Under the pieces are notes generated by a model. That model saw nothing but the letters and a program-made list of their open reading frames with translations. It ran no database searches and had not been told where the DNA came from. This document shows positions 24,475 through 32,985 of a DNA stretch of 64,000 bases, piece after piece. Each line of letters opens with the position of its first letter. The first letter of the stretch is position 1. This DNA is from Vibrio maritimus (GTDB lineage: Bacteria > Pseudomonadota > Gammaproteobacteria > Enterobacterales > Vibrionaceae): assembly GCF_021441885.1 (NCBI RefSeq), contig NZ_CP090438.1, positions 1,736,001 to 1,800,000 on the forward strand. Reading direction: 5' to 3'. Both the position numbers and the translations under genes were made by a program.

Positions 24475-25221
24475 CTATTCTTTAGAAACGCCAGCCATTT
24501 CCATCAAAGCATCATGATCAATGATAGTGATGTATTTACCTTTTACGCTGAGCACTTCTGACTTTTGGAAGCGACCCAGTAGGCGGCTGATAGTTTCAAC
24601 CGTTAAACCTAGGTAGTTACCGATATCACCACGTGTCATCGTCAAGCGGAACTCTCTTGGGCTGAAACCGCGTTGAGAGAAACGCGTTGAAAGGTTGTAT
24701 AGGAATGCCGCTAAACGTTCTTCTGCATTCTTCTTAGAAAGAAGCAGAATCATTTCTTGGTCACCCTTAATCTCATTCGACATCAGACGCATGATCTGTT
24801 GGCGAAGCTTTGGCATTTTTCCAGATAGGTCGTCTAAAATCTCGTAAGGGATTTCACACACCATCGATGTCTCAAGCGCTTGAGCGAAACTAGGGTGCTC
24901 ATCACCAGTAATTGCGTCGAAGCCCACTAAATCACCTGCTAGGTGGAATGCAGTAATCTGCTCATCACCTTGCTCTGTGATTGTGTAACTCTTAATTGTC
25001 CCTGAGCGAATGGCGTACAAAGATTTTAGTTCATCACCAGCTTTAAATAGCTCCTGACCTTTTTGAATTGGTTTCTTACGCTCAATGATCTGATCGAGCT
25101 GATCAAGTTCAGATTCGTTGAGAGTAAAGGGGATGCAAAGCTGACTGATACTACAATCTTGGCAATGAATGGCACAGCCACCAGACTGAATACGTTTTGC
25201 TACAGGCTTTTCAGAAATCAT
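24475..25221 (-). CDS. fnr: Anaerobic transcription regulator FNR
   Basis: A 248-residue oxygen-sensing regulator of the CRP/FNR family. The four cysteines that bind the oxygen-labile 4Fe-4S cluster are present: C20, C23 and C29 in HCQDCSISQLC, and the cysteine of SMVCEIPYEIL near residue 122. The recognition helix text LTVETISRLLGRFQ matches FNR specificity (E-SR). AAAGG precedes the ATG. A perfect FNR box lies 17 bases upstream of the start codon, suggesting autoregulation. Location next to the cbb3 oxidase assembly genes fits its role in the switch to low-oxygen respiration. Confidence 0.97.
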   Translation of the reverse strand: MISEKPVAKRIQSGGCAIHCQDCSISQLCIPFTLNESELDQLDQIIERKKPIQKGQELFKAGDELKSLYAIRSGTIKSYTITEQGDEQITAFHLAGDLVGFDAITGDEHPSFAQALETSMVCEIPYEILDDLSGKMPKLRQQIMRLMSNEIKGDQEMILLLSKKNAEERLAAFLYNLSTRFSQRGFSPREFRLTMTRGDIGNYLGLTVETISRLLGRFQKSEVLSVKGKYITIIDHDALMEMAGVSKE

Positions 25222-25237
25222 AACAACCTTTCACTAT

Positions 25238-25251
25238 TTGATGTACATCAA
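25238..25251. promoter_or_regulatory. FNR box upstream of fnr
   Basis: TTGATGTACATCAA is a perfect palindromic FNR site (TTGAT-N4-ATCAA). It lies between the fnr ribosome binding site and an AT-rich GATAAAAT that could be its -10 box, a position expected for repression of fnr by its own product. Confidence 0.85.
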
Positions 25252-25312
25252 GATTTTATCATTCATTACCCCCAAAGGGTAGCTAAAAAATCAATGATAA
25301 AACAATCATCTA

Positions 25313-25987
25313 TTAGTTTGCGCTAAAAATCATCACTGATTCGTAACCTGTATATATGCCATAAACAAGTATCGAAACAGCAGCGATGTTGCGGAAAATG
25401 AGTGAATTTTGCAGGGATTTTAATTTTGTAGCGCTAGTGCCAACAAGTAGCATAGCGGGTAGGGTACCCAAGCCAAACGCCAGCATTGTGGCCGCTCCAC
25501 CGAACGCGCTTCCCGACACTGCGGCCCAAGTTAAAACGGAGTATACAAGGCCGCAAGGCAGCCAGCCCCATAGAAAACCAAAGGGTATCGCATAGGCGCT
25601 ATGTTTTAGAGGAAGTAGTTTGTTCGCAATAGGTGAGACTCGCTTCCATAGCGACTGTCCCAATTTTTCAACCATGAGCAAACCGTTCCACCATCGCCCG
25701 ACATAAAATGCGAGCAGCACCATAAAGAATGCGGCGATGATACGAACAAATGCAAGTGCATGATTAAACTGAGAAAGCGATGCAATCCCTGCAATCGTTC
25801 CACCTACCACACTACCTATGAATGCATAACTTAGCAAACGGCCAAGGTTGTAATTAACAATAAGTGCAGCAGGGGTTTTATTCGATTGTCCTATGGAAAG
25901 TAGCGAAGCTATTCCTCCACACATCCCCATACAATGACCAGCACCTAGAAGGCCGACAGTAAAGGCACCGAGGAGGTCAAGATTCAC
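25313..25987 (-). CDS. TauE/SafE-like membrane protein of the cco assembly cluster
   Basis: A 224-residue membrane protein beginning NLDLLGAFTVGLLGAGHCMGMCGGIASLL, the signature of the sulfite exporter TauE/SafE and DsbD-like group found after ccoS in many cbb3 clusters. I choose the GTG at 25987, which overlaps the end of ccoS by 11 bases behind AAGGAA; the frame is open upstream only within ccoS. Six to seven hydrophobic helices; the motif PFGFLWGWLPCGLVYSVLTWAA is a second conserved block. It may handle metal or redox equivalents during cbb3 oxidase assembly (inference). Confidence 0.8.
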   Translation of the reverse strand: MNLDLLGAFTVGLLGAGHCMGMCGGIASLLSIGQSNKTPAALIVNYNLGRLLSYAFIGSVVGGTIAGIASLSQFNHALAFVRIIAAFFMVLLAFYVGRWWNGLLMVEKLGQSLWKRVSPIANKLLPLKHSAYAIPFGFLWGWLPCGLVYSVLTWAAVSGSAFGGAATMLAFGLGTLPAMLLVGTSATKLKSLQNSLIFRNIAAVSILVYGIYTGYESVMIFSAN

Positions 25988-26180
25988 TCTCGTTTCCTTC
26001 TTTGGTCTTCTCTTTCTTACGCTGTTGATGCGTAGCCTCAGTCTCTTCATCAAACAAGATGTTGTGACCCTGGCGTTCTAAATCTTCAAACTGCTCGCTT
26101 TTCACTGCCCACAAGAAGATCGCGACCGCTACGCACACTAGTACAATAGCAATGGGGATGAGGATATAGATACTTTCCAC
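25977..26180 (-). CDS. ccoS: Cbb3 oxidase assembly protein CcoS
   Basis: A 67-residue single-pass membrane protein (MESIYILIPIAIVLVCVAVAI) followed by a FLWAVKSEQFEDLERQGHNIL segment characteristic of CcoS, which is needed to insert cofactors into the cbb3 oxidase. It starts one base after the ccoI stop and overlaps the following gene by 11 bases. Confidence 0.93.
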   Translation of the reverse strand: MESIYILIPIAIVLVCVAVAIFLWAVKSEQFEDLERQGHNILFDEETEATHQQRKKEKTKEGNESES

Positions 26181-26181
26181 G

Positions 26182-28551
26182 TTACTTACCTTCTTCTTTT
26201 AGCAAGCGTAGCGAGTTTGACACCACGATAATTGAACTACCAGACATGCCGACTACAGCAATGTAAGGTGCAACCAGGCCGGCAACCGCGAGCGGTAGAA
26301 TGAGAAGATTATACCCTAGAGACCACGCAAGGTTCTCTCGAATAATCTTGCGAGTTCTTAAAGCAAGTTCGCGGGCTGTCAAAATCTTATCGAGTCGGTC
26401 GCCTAGCAGTACCAAATCGGCAGACGCTTTTGCTACGTCCGTACCACCCCCCATCGCAATAGAGAGGTGAGCCCCGGCTAAAGTAGGCGCATCGTTAATG
26501 CCATCACCAATCATCATTGTTACGTCTGAGCTATCCAAAGACTTCAAATAATCAAGCTTGTCGCTCGGAGAAGCACTAGCAACTACATTGTCAATACCAA
26601 CACTATCAGCTACAGGCTTGGCATTTGCCAACGTGTCACCGGTTAATAGCGTTGTCTTAACGCCAGCTGCACGCATTTTGTTGATAAAGTCTGCCGCTTC
26701 TTTACGAATGGGATCGCGATACTCGAAGGTTGCAACGTGTGTGTTATTTATTGACATATAAACACTGTTTCGAGCGTCATCTTCTCTGCCTAATACAAAA
26801 AGCGCATTACCTATCTTCACAGAGTCAGAATCCACCATTCCTTTAAGACCGGAGCCGATAACATTCTCGACGTCGCTGACTTCTATATTTCGGTCTAGAT
26901 AAGGTTTGAATGCACGCGCAATAGGGTGGTTTGCATGGCTCTCAATGGAGGCGGCAATTTTCAGCAACTGACTTTCTTCAAACTCACCCAGAACAGTCGT
27001 TTTAGCAATCTCAATATCACCATGCGTCAATGTACCGGTTTTATCGACCACCAAATGATTTACCTTACACAGCGTTTCGAAGACATGACCGCGTCGCGAT
27101 AAGATTCCAAGGGTGCCCATTCTCGAGCTCGAACACGTAATTGCGGTAGGGGTCGCAAGAGATAAGGCACAAGGGCACGTCGCGACCAATACAGATAGCA
27201 TTATCCAGAATGCATCATCTGGTTTGCTTTGATGCCAGAAGAACCAGGTGCCGGCCGCTATGATTAGGATAATGGCAACGAAGTAGCGGGCAACAATGTC
27301 CGCGATCTCAGCGATTTTAGGCTTACTAAGCTGAGCTTCATCTTGCAAGCGAACGATGCTGGAGATCATCGAATCTGCTTTAGTTGAACGCACCTCTAAA
27401 TCAAATGCTTCGTCTCCATTGAGCGTACCTGCATAAACAAAGTCGTCTTTGTTTTTTACGACAGGTAGCGACTCACCCGTAAGCATAGATTCATCGATAT
27501 GAATACGACCATTAAGCACAACGCCGTCTGCTGGAATATGTTCTCCGGGTAGGACTTTAATCTGATCACCAATCTGTAGAGATTTTACCGGAACTTGGTC
27601 GCCATTAAGTTTATTGGCGATAGCGGGAATAAGCTTTAGTAAGTTCCCACTTGCCGCCGCAGCTTTACGGCGAGCACGCATTTCCAAATAACGTCCAACC
27701 AATAAGAAAAAGGTGAACATAGAAATCGATTCAAAGAACACTTCGCCTTTTTCTGCCACCGTCGCAACAAGGCTAGCGACGTAAGCGAGGATCAACGCAA
27801 TGGAGACGGGGACATCCATCCCAAGCGTACGACCTTTAATACTGCGCCATGCATTGATGTAGAAGGGTAGCGCAGAATACAAAAGAACCGGCGTAGCAAA
27901 GATCAAACTAACCCAACGGAAGTAGTTTTTGAATTCAGGTTCTAAATCACCGAACACTTCAAGATACAGGGCAACGGCAAGCATCATGACCTGCATGGTT
28001 GCAAGGCCCGCAATACCTAATCGATATAGATATTGCTTCATGGTCGCATGGTAAGCCGCTTCTTGCTTATCTGCCTCGAAAGGTGCGGCTTTATAGCCAA
28101 GGGCGTGAATAGAAGAGAGGAGTTGGCTAAGTTGCGTCTTGGTTTTATCCCACTGAAGCAAAGCCCGATTAGTCGTGGTGTTTACGCGTATAGAGACAAC
28201 ACCCGGCTCTACTGTCATTCGTTTTTCAATCAACCAAGCACAGGCGGCACAGGAAACACCTTCTAGTGACAGCGTCACTTCTTTTGTGTCCTCGTGGTTC
28301 CTCACAAACTCGGCTTGTACGTCCTCGTTGTCGTAATGAATTAATGACCGCAATTGTTCTGGAACGAGATCTGCTTTCTCGGCAGGTGCCGTTCGATATT
28401 GATAGTAGGACACAAGGCCGCTATCAACGATGGTTTGAGCCACGCTTTCGCAGCCAGGACAACACATGTCCCGCTGCTCTCCTAAGATATCTACGCTGAA
28501 GTTCGTGTTGGCTGGTACATCTTCACCGCAGTGATAACACGTCTTACACAT
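26182..28551 (-). CDS. ccoI: Copper-transporting P-type ATPase CcoI (FixI)
   Basis: A 789-residue P1B-type ATPase that supplies copper for cbb3 oxidase assembly. In order: an N-terminal cysteine-rich zinc-ribbon-like segment (CKTCYHCGE, CCPGCESVAQ), a heavy-metal-associated domain (GVSCAACAWLIEKR), membrane helices with the CPC ion motif at C459-P-C461, the phosphorylation motif DKTGTLTHG at D503, a TGES actuator loop, and the hinge GDGINDAPTLAGAHLSIAMGGGTDVA. It follows ccoH by three bases and precedes ccoS. Confidence 0.95.
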   Translation of the reverse strand: MCKTCYHCGEDVPANTNFSVDILGEQRDMCCPGCESVAQTIVDSGLVSYYQYRTAPAEKADLVPEQLRSLIHYDNEDVQAEFVRNHEDTKEVTLSLEGVSCAACAWLIEKRMTVEPGVVSIRVNTTTNRALLQWDKTKTQLSQLLSSIHALGYKAAPFEADKQEAAYHATMKQYLYRLGIAGLATMQVMMLAVALYLEVFGDLEPEFKNYFRWVSLIFATPVLLYSALPFYINAWRSIKGRTLGMDVPVSIALILAYVASLVATVAEKGEVFFESISMFTFFLLVGRYLEMRARRKAAAASGNLLKLIPAIANKLNGDQVPVKSLQIGDQIKVLPGEHIPADGVVLNGRIHIDESMLTGESLPVVKNKDDFVYAGTLNGDEAFDLEVRSTKADSMISSIVRLQDEAQLSKPKIAEIADIVARYFVAIILIIAAGTWFFWHQSKPDDAFWIMLSVLVATCPCALSLATPTAITCSSSRMGTLGILSRRGHVFETLCKVNHLVVDKTGTLTHGDIEIAKTTVLGEFEESQLLKIAASIESHANHPIARAFKPYLDRNIEVSDVENVIGSGLKGMVDSDSVKIGNALFVLGREDDARNSVYMSINNTHVATFEYRDPIRKEAADFINKMRAAGVKTTLLTGDTLANAKPVADSVGIDNVVASASPSDKLDYLKSLDSSDVTMMIGDGINDAPTLAGAHLSIAMGGGTDVAKASADLVLLGDRLDKILTARELALRTRKIIRENLAWSLGYNLLILPLAVAGLVAPYIAVVGMSGSSIIVVSNSLRLLKEEGK

Positions 28552-28554
28552 AAT

Positions 28555-29034
28555 CTAATCTAACAACACTACATCGGTTTCAGTTGGGAAAGTGACTCGT
28601 CCTTGCACCATCCATGCTTGGTCATGTGGCTGAAGCTCTACAAACCATGGCCCTTGCACTTCATGATCAAGCACAAGACGATACGTACCTCGAGCATCGG
28701 CAGTAAGCAGTTTTTCGAAGTCTCTATCTGGTAATGTGCGGTGTGTAAAGGTAGCAGTTAGAGCAGGAAAGTGGGGTAGCTGACCTTTTTGAAGGGTAAT
28801 AAGAATCGTGTCGCCCGATGATGAAACGGTCGCATTTAACCCCATTTCTTTAGCGACATTAATCTTGGTTAGGTCGACGTTAATTCCCTTACCTTTTTTA
28901 TAATAATCCTCAGCAACAAGGTTAACTTTGTTGTCCATCAACAGGGAAATCCTGTAGAAGGTAGCAATCACAACGACTAGCGGCAACGCGATCAGGAACC
29001 ACGGCCAAAATTGTTTATACCAAGGCTTTATCAT
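28555..29034 (-). CDS. ccoH: Cbb3 oxidase assembly protein CcoH (FixH family)
   Basis: A 159-residue protein with one N-terminal membrane helix (FWPWFLIALPLVVVIATFY) and the FixH text NLVAEDYYKKGKGINVDLTKINVAKEMGL. The periplasmic part ends in ELQPHDQAWMVQGRVTFP. CcoH stabilises cbb3 assembly intermediates. It is the first gene of ccoH-ccoI-ccoS, separated from ccoP by a terminator. Confidence 0.9.
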   Translation of the reverse strand: MIKPWYKQFWPWFLIALPLVVVIATFYRISLLMDNKVNLVAEDYYKKGKGINVDLTKINVAKEMGLNATVSSSGDTILITLQKGQLPHFPALTATFTHRTLPDRDFEKLLTADARGTYRLVLDHEVQGPWFVELQPHDQAWMVQGRVTFPTETDVVLLD

Positions 29035-29087
29035 AAAAAAGTTCTCAACAACTGACTAAGAAAGAAATTATAATTTTTCTAGAAAAG

Positions 29088-29109
29088 ACAGCCCCTTACA
29101 AGGGGCTGT
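29088..29109 (-). terminator. Terminator of ccoNOQP
   Basis: The stem ACAGCCCCT against AGGGGCTGT with a four-base loop is followed on the minus strand by CTTTTCTAG, 15 bases after the ccoP stop. Confidence 0.75.
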
Positions 29110-29123
29110 TATTGAAATGTTAC

Positions 29124-30098
29124 TTATTTGTCGGAATTACTTAGGCTCCAAACGTACGCTGATACTAGCTGTACTTTTTCTTCACCTAAAATGTCTTTCC
29201 ATGCTGGCATTACACCAGAACGACCGTTCATTACAGTCTCTGTAACGGCGGCACGAGAATCGCCAAACAACCAAACTTGGTCAGTAAGGTCAGGGGCACC
29301 AACAGCAGGGTTACCCTTACCATCAGTACCGTGACACGCAGCACAAACTACAAAGCGTGCTTTACCCGCTTCAGCTTCACGCGCGTTCACTTTACGACCA
29401 GATAGGCTAAGTGTGTAGCTAACTACTTCACGAACACCATCTTCACCTAGCGCTTCTTTCCACGCAGGCATCTGACCAATGCGACCTTGCATAACCGTAG
29501 TGACGATAGCTTCAGGCTCACCGCCGTACAACCAAGCGTCATCCGTTAGGTTAGGGAAGCCAGTTTGACCACGAGCATCAGAACCGTGACATTGTGAACA
29601 GTTTTGTAGGAACAGACGTTGTCCTACTTTAATTGCTTCACTGTCAGCTGCAATTTCAGGGATAGGGCGCAGTGCTCCATCCGATGTCTTCGCTAGACGG
29701 TTAAATGCTTCGCCAAAGTACGCTTCTGCATCATCAAGCTCTTTCGCATACTGGACAAGCGTTTTGTTTTGCTGCGCAGCGGCGATTGAGGCTTTTGACT
29801 CTTCAATTGAACGTACTGTTTGGTCAGAACTTTGCCAACCTAGTAAGCCTTTATAGTTGCCCAGTCCAGGGTACATTGCAAGGTATATAGCTGCGAAGAT
29901 AAATGTACCAACGAACAAATAAGTCCACCACTTAGGCAGTGGGTTGTTCAGTTCACGAATACCATCGTACTCGTGCCCCATATCTTCACCTTCTTCGACA
30001 CCCATTTTGTCGCGAACACACCAATATAGGATGGCTGCACAACCAAGCAACGTACCGACTGTGATGACAATAATCCATAGACTCCAGAATGTAGTCAT
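29124..30098 (-). CDS. ccoP: Cbb3-type cytochrome c oxidase subunit CcoP (FixP)
   Basis: A 324-residue dihaem cytochrome c subunit of the high-affinity terminal oxidase. Two N-terminal membrane helices (WIIVITVGTLLGCAAILYW, LFVGTFIFAAIYLAMYPGLG) are followed by two periplasmic cytochrome domains with CSQCH at C167 and CAACH at C252, each with a matching methionine ligand (GQMPAWKEALGE, GVMPAWKDILGE). The two domains are clearly related. It overlaps the ccoQ stop by one base. Confidence 0.96.
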   Translation of the reverse strand: MTTFWSLWIIVITVGTLLGCAAILYWCVRDKMGVEEGEDMGHEYDGIRELNNPLPKWWTYLFVGTFIFAAIYLAMYPGLGNYKGLLGWQSSDQTVRSIEESKASIAAAQQNKTLVQYAKELDDAEAYFGEAFNRLAKTSDGALRPIPEIAADSEAIKVGQRLFLQNCSQCHGSDARGQTGFPNLTDDAWLYGGEPEAIVTTVMQGRIGQMPAWKEALGEDGVREVVSYTLSLSGRKVNAREAEAGKARFVVCAACHGTDGKGNPAVGAPDLTDQVWLFGDSRAAVTETVMNGRSGVMPAWKDILGEEKVQLVSAYVWSLSNSDK

Positions 30099-30274
30099 TA
30101 CTTAGTCACTCCTTTTTCTTCGGAGGTAGGTTCCTTCTGCTCGTCTGCAAACACTAAGTTTGCATCTTCTTCAAATCGTGCTTTGCGGCTTTTGCCAAAG
30201 GCCCACCACACAACACCAAAAAAGCTAACGAACAAAACTATGGTCCAAATACTGTGAATAGTACCGATATCCAT
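30098..30274 (-). CDS. ccoQ: Cbb3-type oxidase small subunit CcoQ
   Basis: A short gene of 58 codons read on the minus strand between ccoO and ccoP. The product begins MDIGTIHSIWTIVLFVSFFG and continues VVWWAFGKSRKARFEEDANLVF before a charged tail ending EEKGVTK. One membrane helix followed by WWAFGKSRKARFEE is typical of CcoQ/FixQ, which stabilises the oxidase. AGGAGG lies directly upstream of the ATG, and its stop overlaps the ccoP start (TAATG). Confidence 0.92.
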   Translation of the reverse strand: MDIGTIHSIWTIVLFVSFFGVVWWAFGKSRKARFEEDANLVFADEQKEPTSEEKGVTK

Positions 30275-30284
30275 AAGCCCCTCC

Positions 30285-30905
30285 TTATTTCATCGCATGG
30301 CCTAAAGATTGAAGATAAGCAATGATGGCATCCATCTCTGTCTTACCTTCTACGTCTTTAGATGCGTTTGCGATTTGCTCATCCGTGTATGGAACACCAA
30401 ACTGGTTACGGAAGATCTCTAGTTTCTTCTGTGTCAATTTGCCATCCAGTACGTTTTCCTCTAGCCAAGGGAAACCTGGCATGTTTGATTCAGGAACCAA
30501 CTCGCGAGGATCGATTAGGTGAACACGATGCCACTCATCAGAGTAACGTCCACCTACACGGGCGAGGTCTGGACCAGTACGCTTAGAACCCCATAGGAAC
30601 GGGTGTTCCCAAACGCTTTCACCAGCCACAGAGTAGTGACCGTAACGCTCAGTTTCTGAACGGAAAGGACGGATCATTTGGCTGTGACATACGTTACAAC
30701 CTTCACGAATGTAGATATCGCGACCTTCCATTTCCAGTGCGCTGTACGCACGTAGGTTTTTCACAGGTTCAGTGGTTTGCTTTTGGAAAATCAACGGTGT
30801 GATTTCAACAAGTGCACCCAAGCTGATTGCAAATACGATTAAGATAGCCAGTAAGCCAACGTTACGTTCAACGACTTCATGGCGATTGTTAGAGTTTGAG
30901 CTCAT
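30285..30905 (-). CDS. ccoO: Cbb3-type cytochrome c oxidase subunit CcoO (FixO)
   Basis: A 206-residue monohaem cytochrome c subunit with an N-terminal membrane anchor (VGLLAILIVFAISLGALVEITPL) and haem motif CNVCH at C70-H74, followed by SQMIRPFRSETERYGHYS. The C-terminal part carries the methionine ligand in ESNMPGFPWL. It is the second gene of ccoNOQP. Confidence 0.96.
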   Translation of the reverse strand: MSSNSNNRHEVVERNVGLLAILIVFAISLGALVEITPLIFQKQTTEPVKNLRAYSALEMEGRDIYIREGCNVCHSQMIRPFRSETERYGHYSVAGESVWEHPFLWGSKRTGPDLARVGGRYSDEWHRVHLIDPRELVPESNMPGFPWLEENVLDGKLTQKKLEIFRNQFGVPYTDEQIANASKDVEGKTEMDAIIAYLQSLGHAMK

Positions 30906-30916
30906 CTTTAATCTCC

Positions 30917-32344
30917 TTAAGCCGGTTGAGGGATAGCTTTCAAGCTACCTTTGGTTGCTGTTACTGTCTTATACGTGTTGTATGCCATTAAGAACATACC
31001 CGCTAAGAAGATGAAGCCACCAACAAAACGAACGAAGTAGAACGGGTACGACGCTTGTACAGATTCAACGAAGCTGTAAGTTAGCGTACCGTCCGAGTTA
31101 ACTGCACGCCACATTAGACCTTGCATTACACCAGAGATCCACATCGCAACGATGTACAGAACGGTACCGATAGTTGCTAGCCAGAAGTGGGTATTGATAA
31201 GGCCGACAGAGTACATACGCTCTTGACCGAATAGACGAGGTACTAGGTGGTAAACAGAACCGATAGATACCATCGCAACCCAACCTAGAGCACCCGAGTG
31301 TACGTGACCGATTGTCCAGTCTGTGTAGTGAGATAGTGCGTTAACTGTCTTAATAGACATCATCGGACCTTCGAACGTTGACATACCGTAGAACGATAGA
31401 GAAACGATCAAGAAACGAAGAATTGGGTCGTAACGCAGCTTATGCCAAGCACCAGACAGCGTCATGATACCGTTGATCATACCACCCCAAGAAGGTGCGA
31501 ATAGGACCAAAGACATCACCATACCTAGAGACTGAGTCCAGTCTGGTAGAGCTGTATAGTGTAGGTGGTGAGGACCAGCCCAGATATACAGAGAGACAAG
31601 CGCCCAGAAGTGAACGATCGATAGACGGTAAGAGTAAACAGGACGTTCAGCTTGCTTCGGTACGAAGTAGTACATCATACCCAAGAAACCGGCTGTAAGA
31701 AGGAAACCTACCGCGTTATGGCCATACCACCATTGAACCATCGCGTCGACAGCGCCTGAATAGACGGAGTAAGATTTACCCATCGATACAGGAATTGCCA
31801 TGCTGTTCACAATGTGAAGAACAGCGACGGTGATGATGAACGCACCAAAGAACCAGTTCGCTACATAGATATGTGACGTTTTACGCTTGATGAGCGTTCC
31901 GAAGAACACAATAGCGTAAGACACCCATACCACTGCAATAGCGATATCGATTGGCCATTCTAATTCTGCATACTCTTTACCAGAGGTAAAACCTAACGGC
32001 AGAGTAATTGCAGCGGCTAAAATAATTGCTTGCCATCCCCAAAAGGTGAATGCGACAAGAGGGCCTCCAAATAATCTCGTTTGACAGGTACGCTGCACAA
32101 CATAATAAGACGTTGCAAACAGAGCACTGGTACCAAACGCAAAGATTACCGCATTAGTATGCAAAGGACGTAAACGACTGTACGTCAACCACGGCGTATC
32201 AAAGTTGAGCTGTGGCCAAACTAATTGAGCGGCAATCAAAACACCTACTGCCATACCAACAATACCCCAAAGAATCGTCACTAATGTGAACTGGCGTACG
32301 ACGGTATAGTTGTAGACTTGTTCAAGCTGCTTTTCTTGGCTCAT
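30917..32344 (-). CDS. ccoN: Cbb3-type cytochrome c oxidase catalytic subunit CcoN (FixN)
   Basis: A 475-residue membrane protein with about twelve helices that reduces oxygen to water at a haem b/copper site. Conserved stretches include RPLHTNAVIFAFG (haem ligand), VQWWYGHNAVGFLLTAGFLGMMYYFVPK (copper ligand and linked tyrosine), AGPHHLHYTALPDW (paired histidines) and DWTIGHVHSGALGWVAM. The frame begins at a first ATG two codons upstream, but GGAAG spacing favours the ATG at 32344. It heads the operon; I found no perfect FNR box in its leader. Confidence 0.96.
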   Translation of the reverse strand: MSQEKQLEQVYNYTVVRQFTLVTILWGIVGMAVGVLIAAQLVWPQLNFDTPWLTYSRLRPLHTNAVIFAFGTSALFATSYYVVQRTCQTRLFGGPLVAFTFWGWQAIILAAAITLPLGFTSGKEYAELEWPIDIAIAVVWVSYAIVFFGTLIKRKTSHIYVANWFFGAFIITVAVLHIVNSMAIPVSMGKSYSVYSGAVDAMVQWWYGHNAVGFLLTAGFLGMMYYFVPKQAERPVYSYRLSIVHFWALVSLYIWAGPHHLHYTALPDWTQSLGMVMSLVLFAPSWGGMINGIMTLSGAWHKLRYDPILRFLIVSLSFYGMSTFEGPMMSIKTVNALSHYTDWTIGHVHSGALGWVAMVSIGSVYHLVPRLFGQERMYSVGLINTHFWLATIGTVLYIVAMWISGVMQGLMWRAVNSDGTLTYSFVESVQASYPFYFVRFVGGFIFLAGMFLMAYNTYKTVTATKGSLKAIPQPA

Positions 32345-32603
32345 TAACATGCTTCCAATTTTCTAATTAACTACACTTTACTTCCAACACGACACATGTC
32401 GTAATGCTACCCAACCCATCAAAAGAACTAACGCTTAATCAAAACGTTACTTCTCTTGCCGGATTTAACAAAAAGTAGCATTTTCAAGCGACAATAATAC
32501 TTCAATTAACAAATCAAGAACAGGGTAGTAACCTTACCCTTGGTTGGGTTTTTGACCATTTATTTCAAAACTTTGAAGTTTGTTACACGGAGAACTCGTA
32601 ACA

Positions 32604-32960
32604 ATGGCAGCTCAGAAGCTAACAAAAGCAAGGCTTGTACAAATAATCGTCATGATGACGGTGTTAATTGCGGCATTTAGCTACCGCACCATGACCCACT
32701 CTGATGGGAAAGTAGTCAACTGTGAGGCAAATAAGCCTTGCGCGGTAAGTGTTGGGGAAAAAACCATCACATTTTTGTATCAAGGTGATTCAAAAGTGCT
32801 AAGCGTCACAAAATCAAAAGATTTAACAATTGACGTCCAAAATATTGAGACTGTGTTAAATGAATCGTCTAAAGAATCGACAATTAAAGGGTTGAATCTT
32901 CCAGCAGAGATCAAAGTTACCGACAGAAATGGTGAATCTGTCCTAGTTCAATATCATTAA
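32604..32960 (+). CDS. Hypothetical membrane-anchored protein, 118 aa
   Basis: A small protein with one N-terminal membrane helix (LVQIIVMMTVLIAAFSYRTM) and a periplasmic beta-rich domain holding two cysteines (VNCEANKPCAVSVG) that may form a disulfide. I start at the ATG at 32604, preceded by GGAG; a TTG eight codons upstream is in frame. I do not recognise the family. It is divergent from ccoN and convergent with the secretion operon, so context offers little about function. Confidence 0.7.
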   Translation: MAAQKLTKARLVQIIVMMTVLIAAFSYRTMTHSDGKVVNCEANKPCAVSVGEKTITFLYQGDSKVLSVTKSKDLTIDVQNIETVLNESSKESTIKGLNLPAEIKVTDRNGESVLVQYH

Positions 32961-32985
32961 CCAGGTCGGATATCTATTGCAATCT

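Noticed and set aside
32345..32603. FNR box in the ccoN leader
   Set aside because: I searched for TTGAT-N4-ATCAA around every ATCAA here and found no acceptable left half site.
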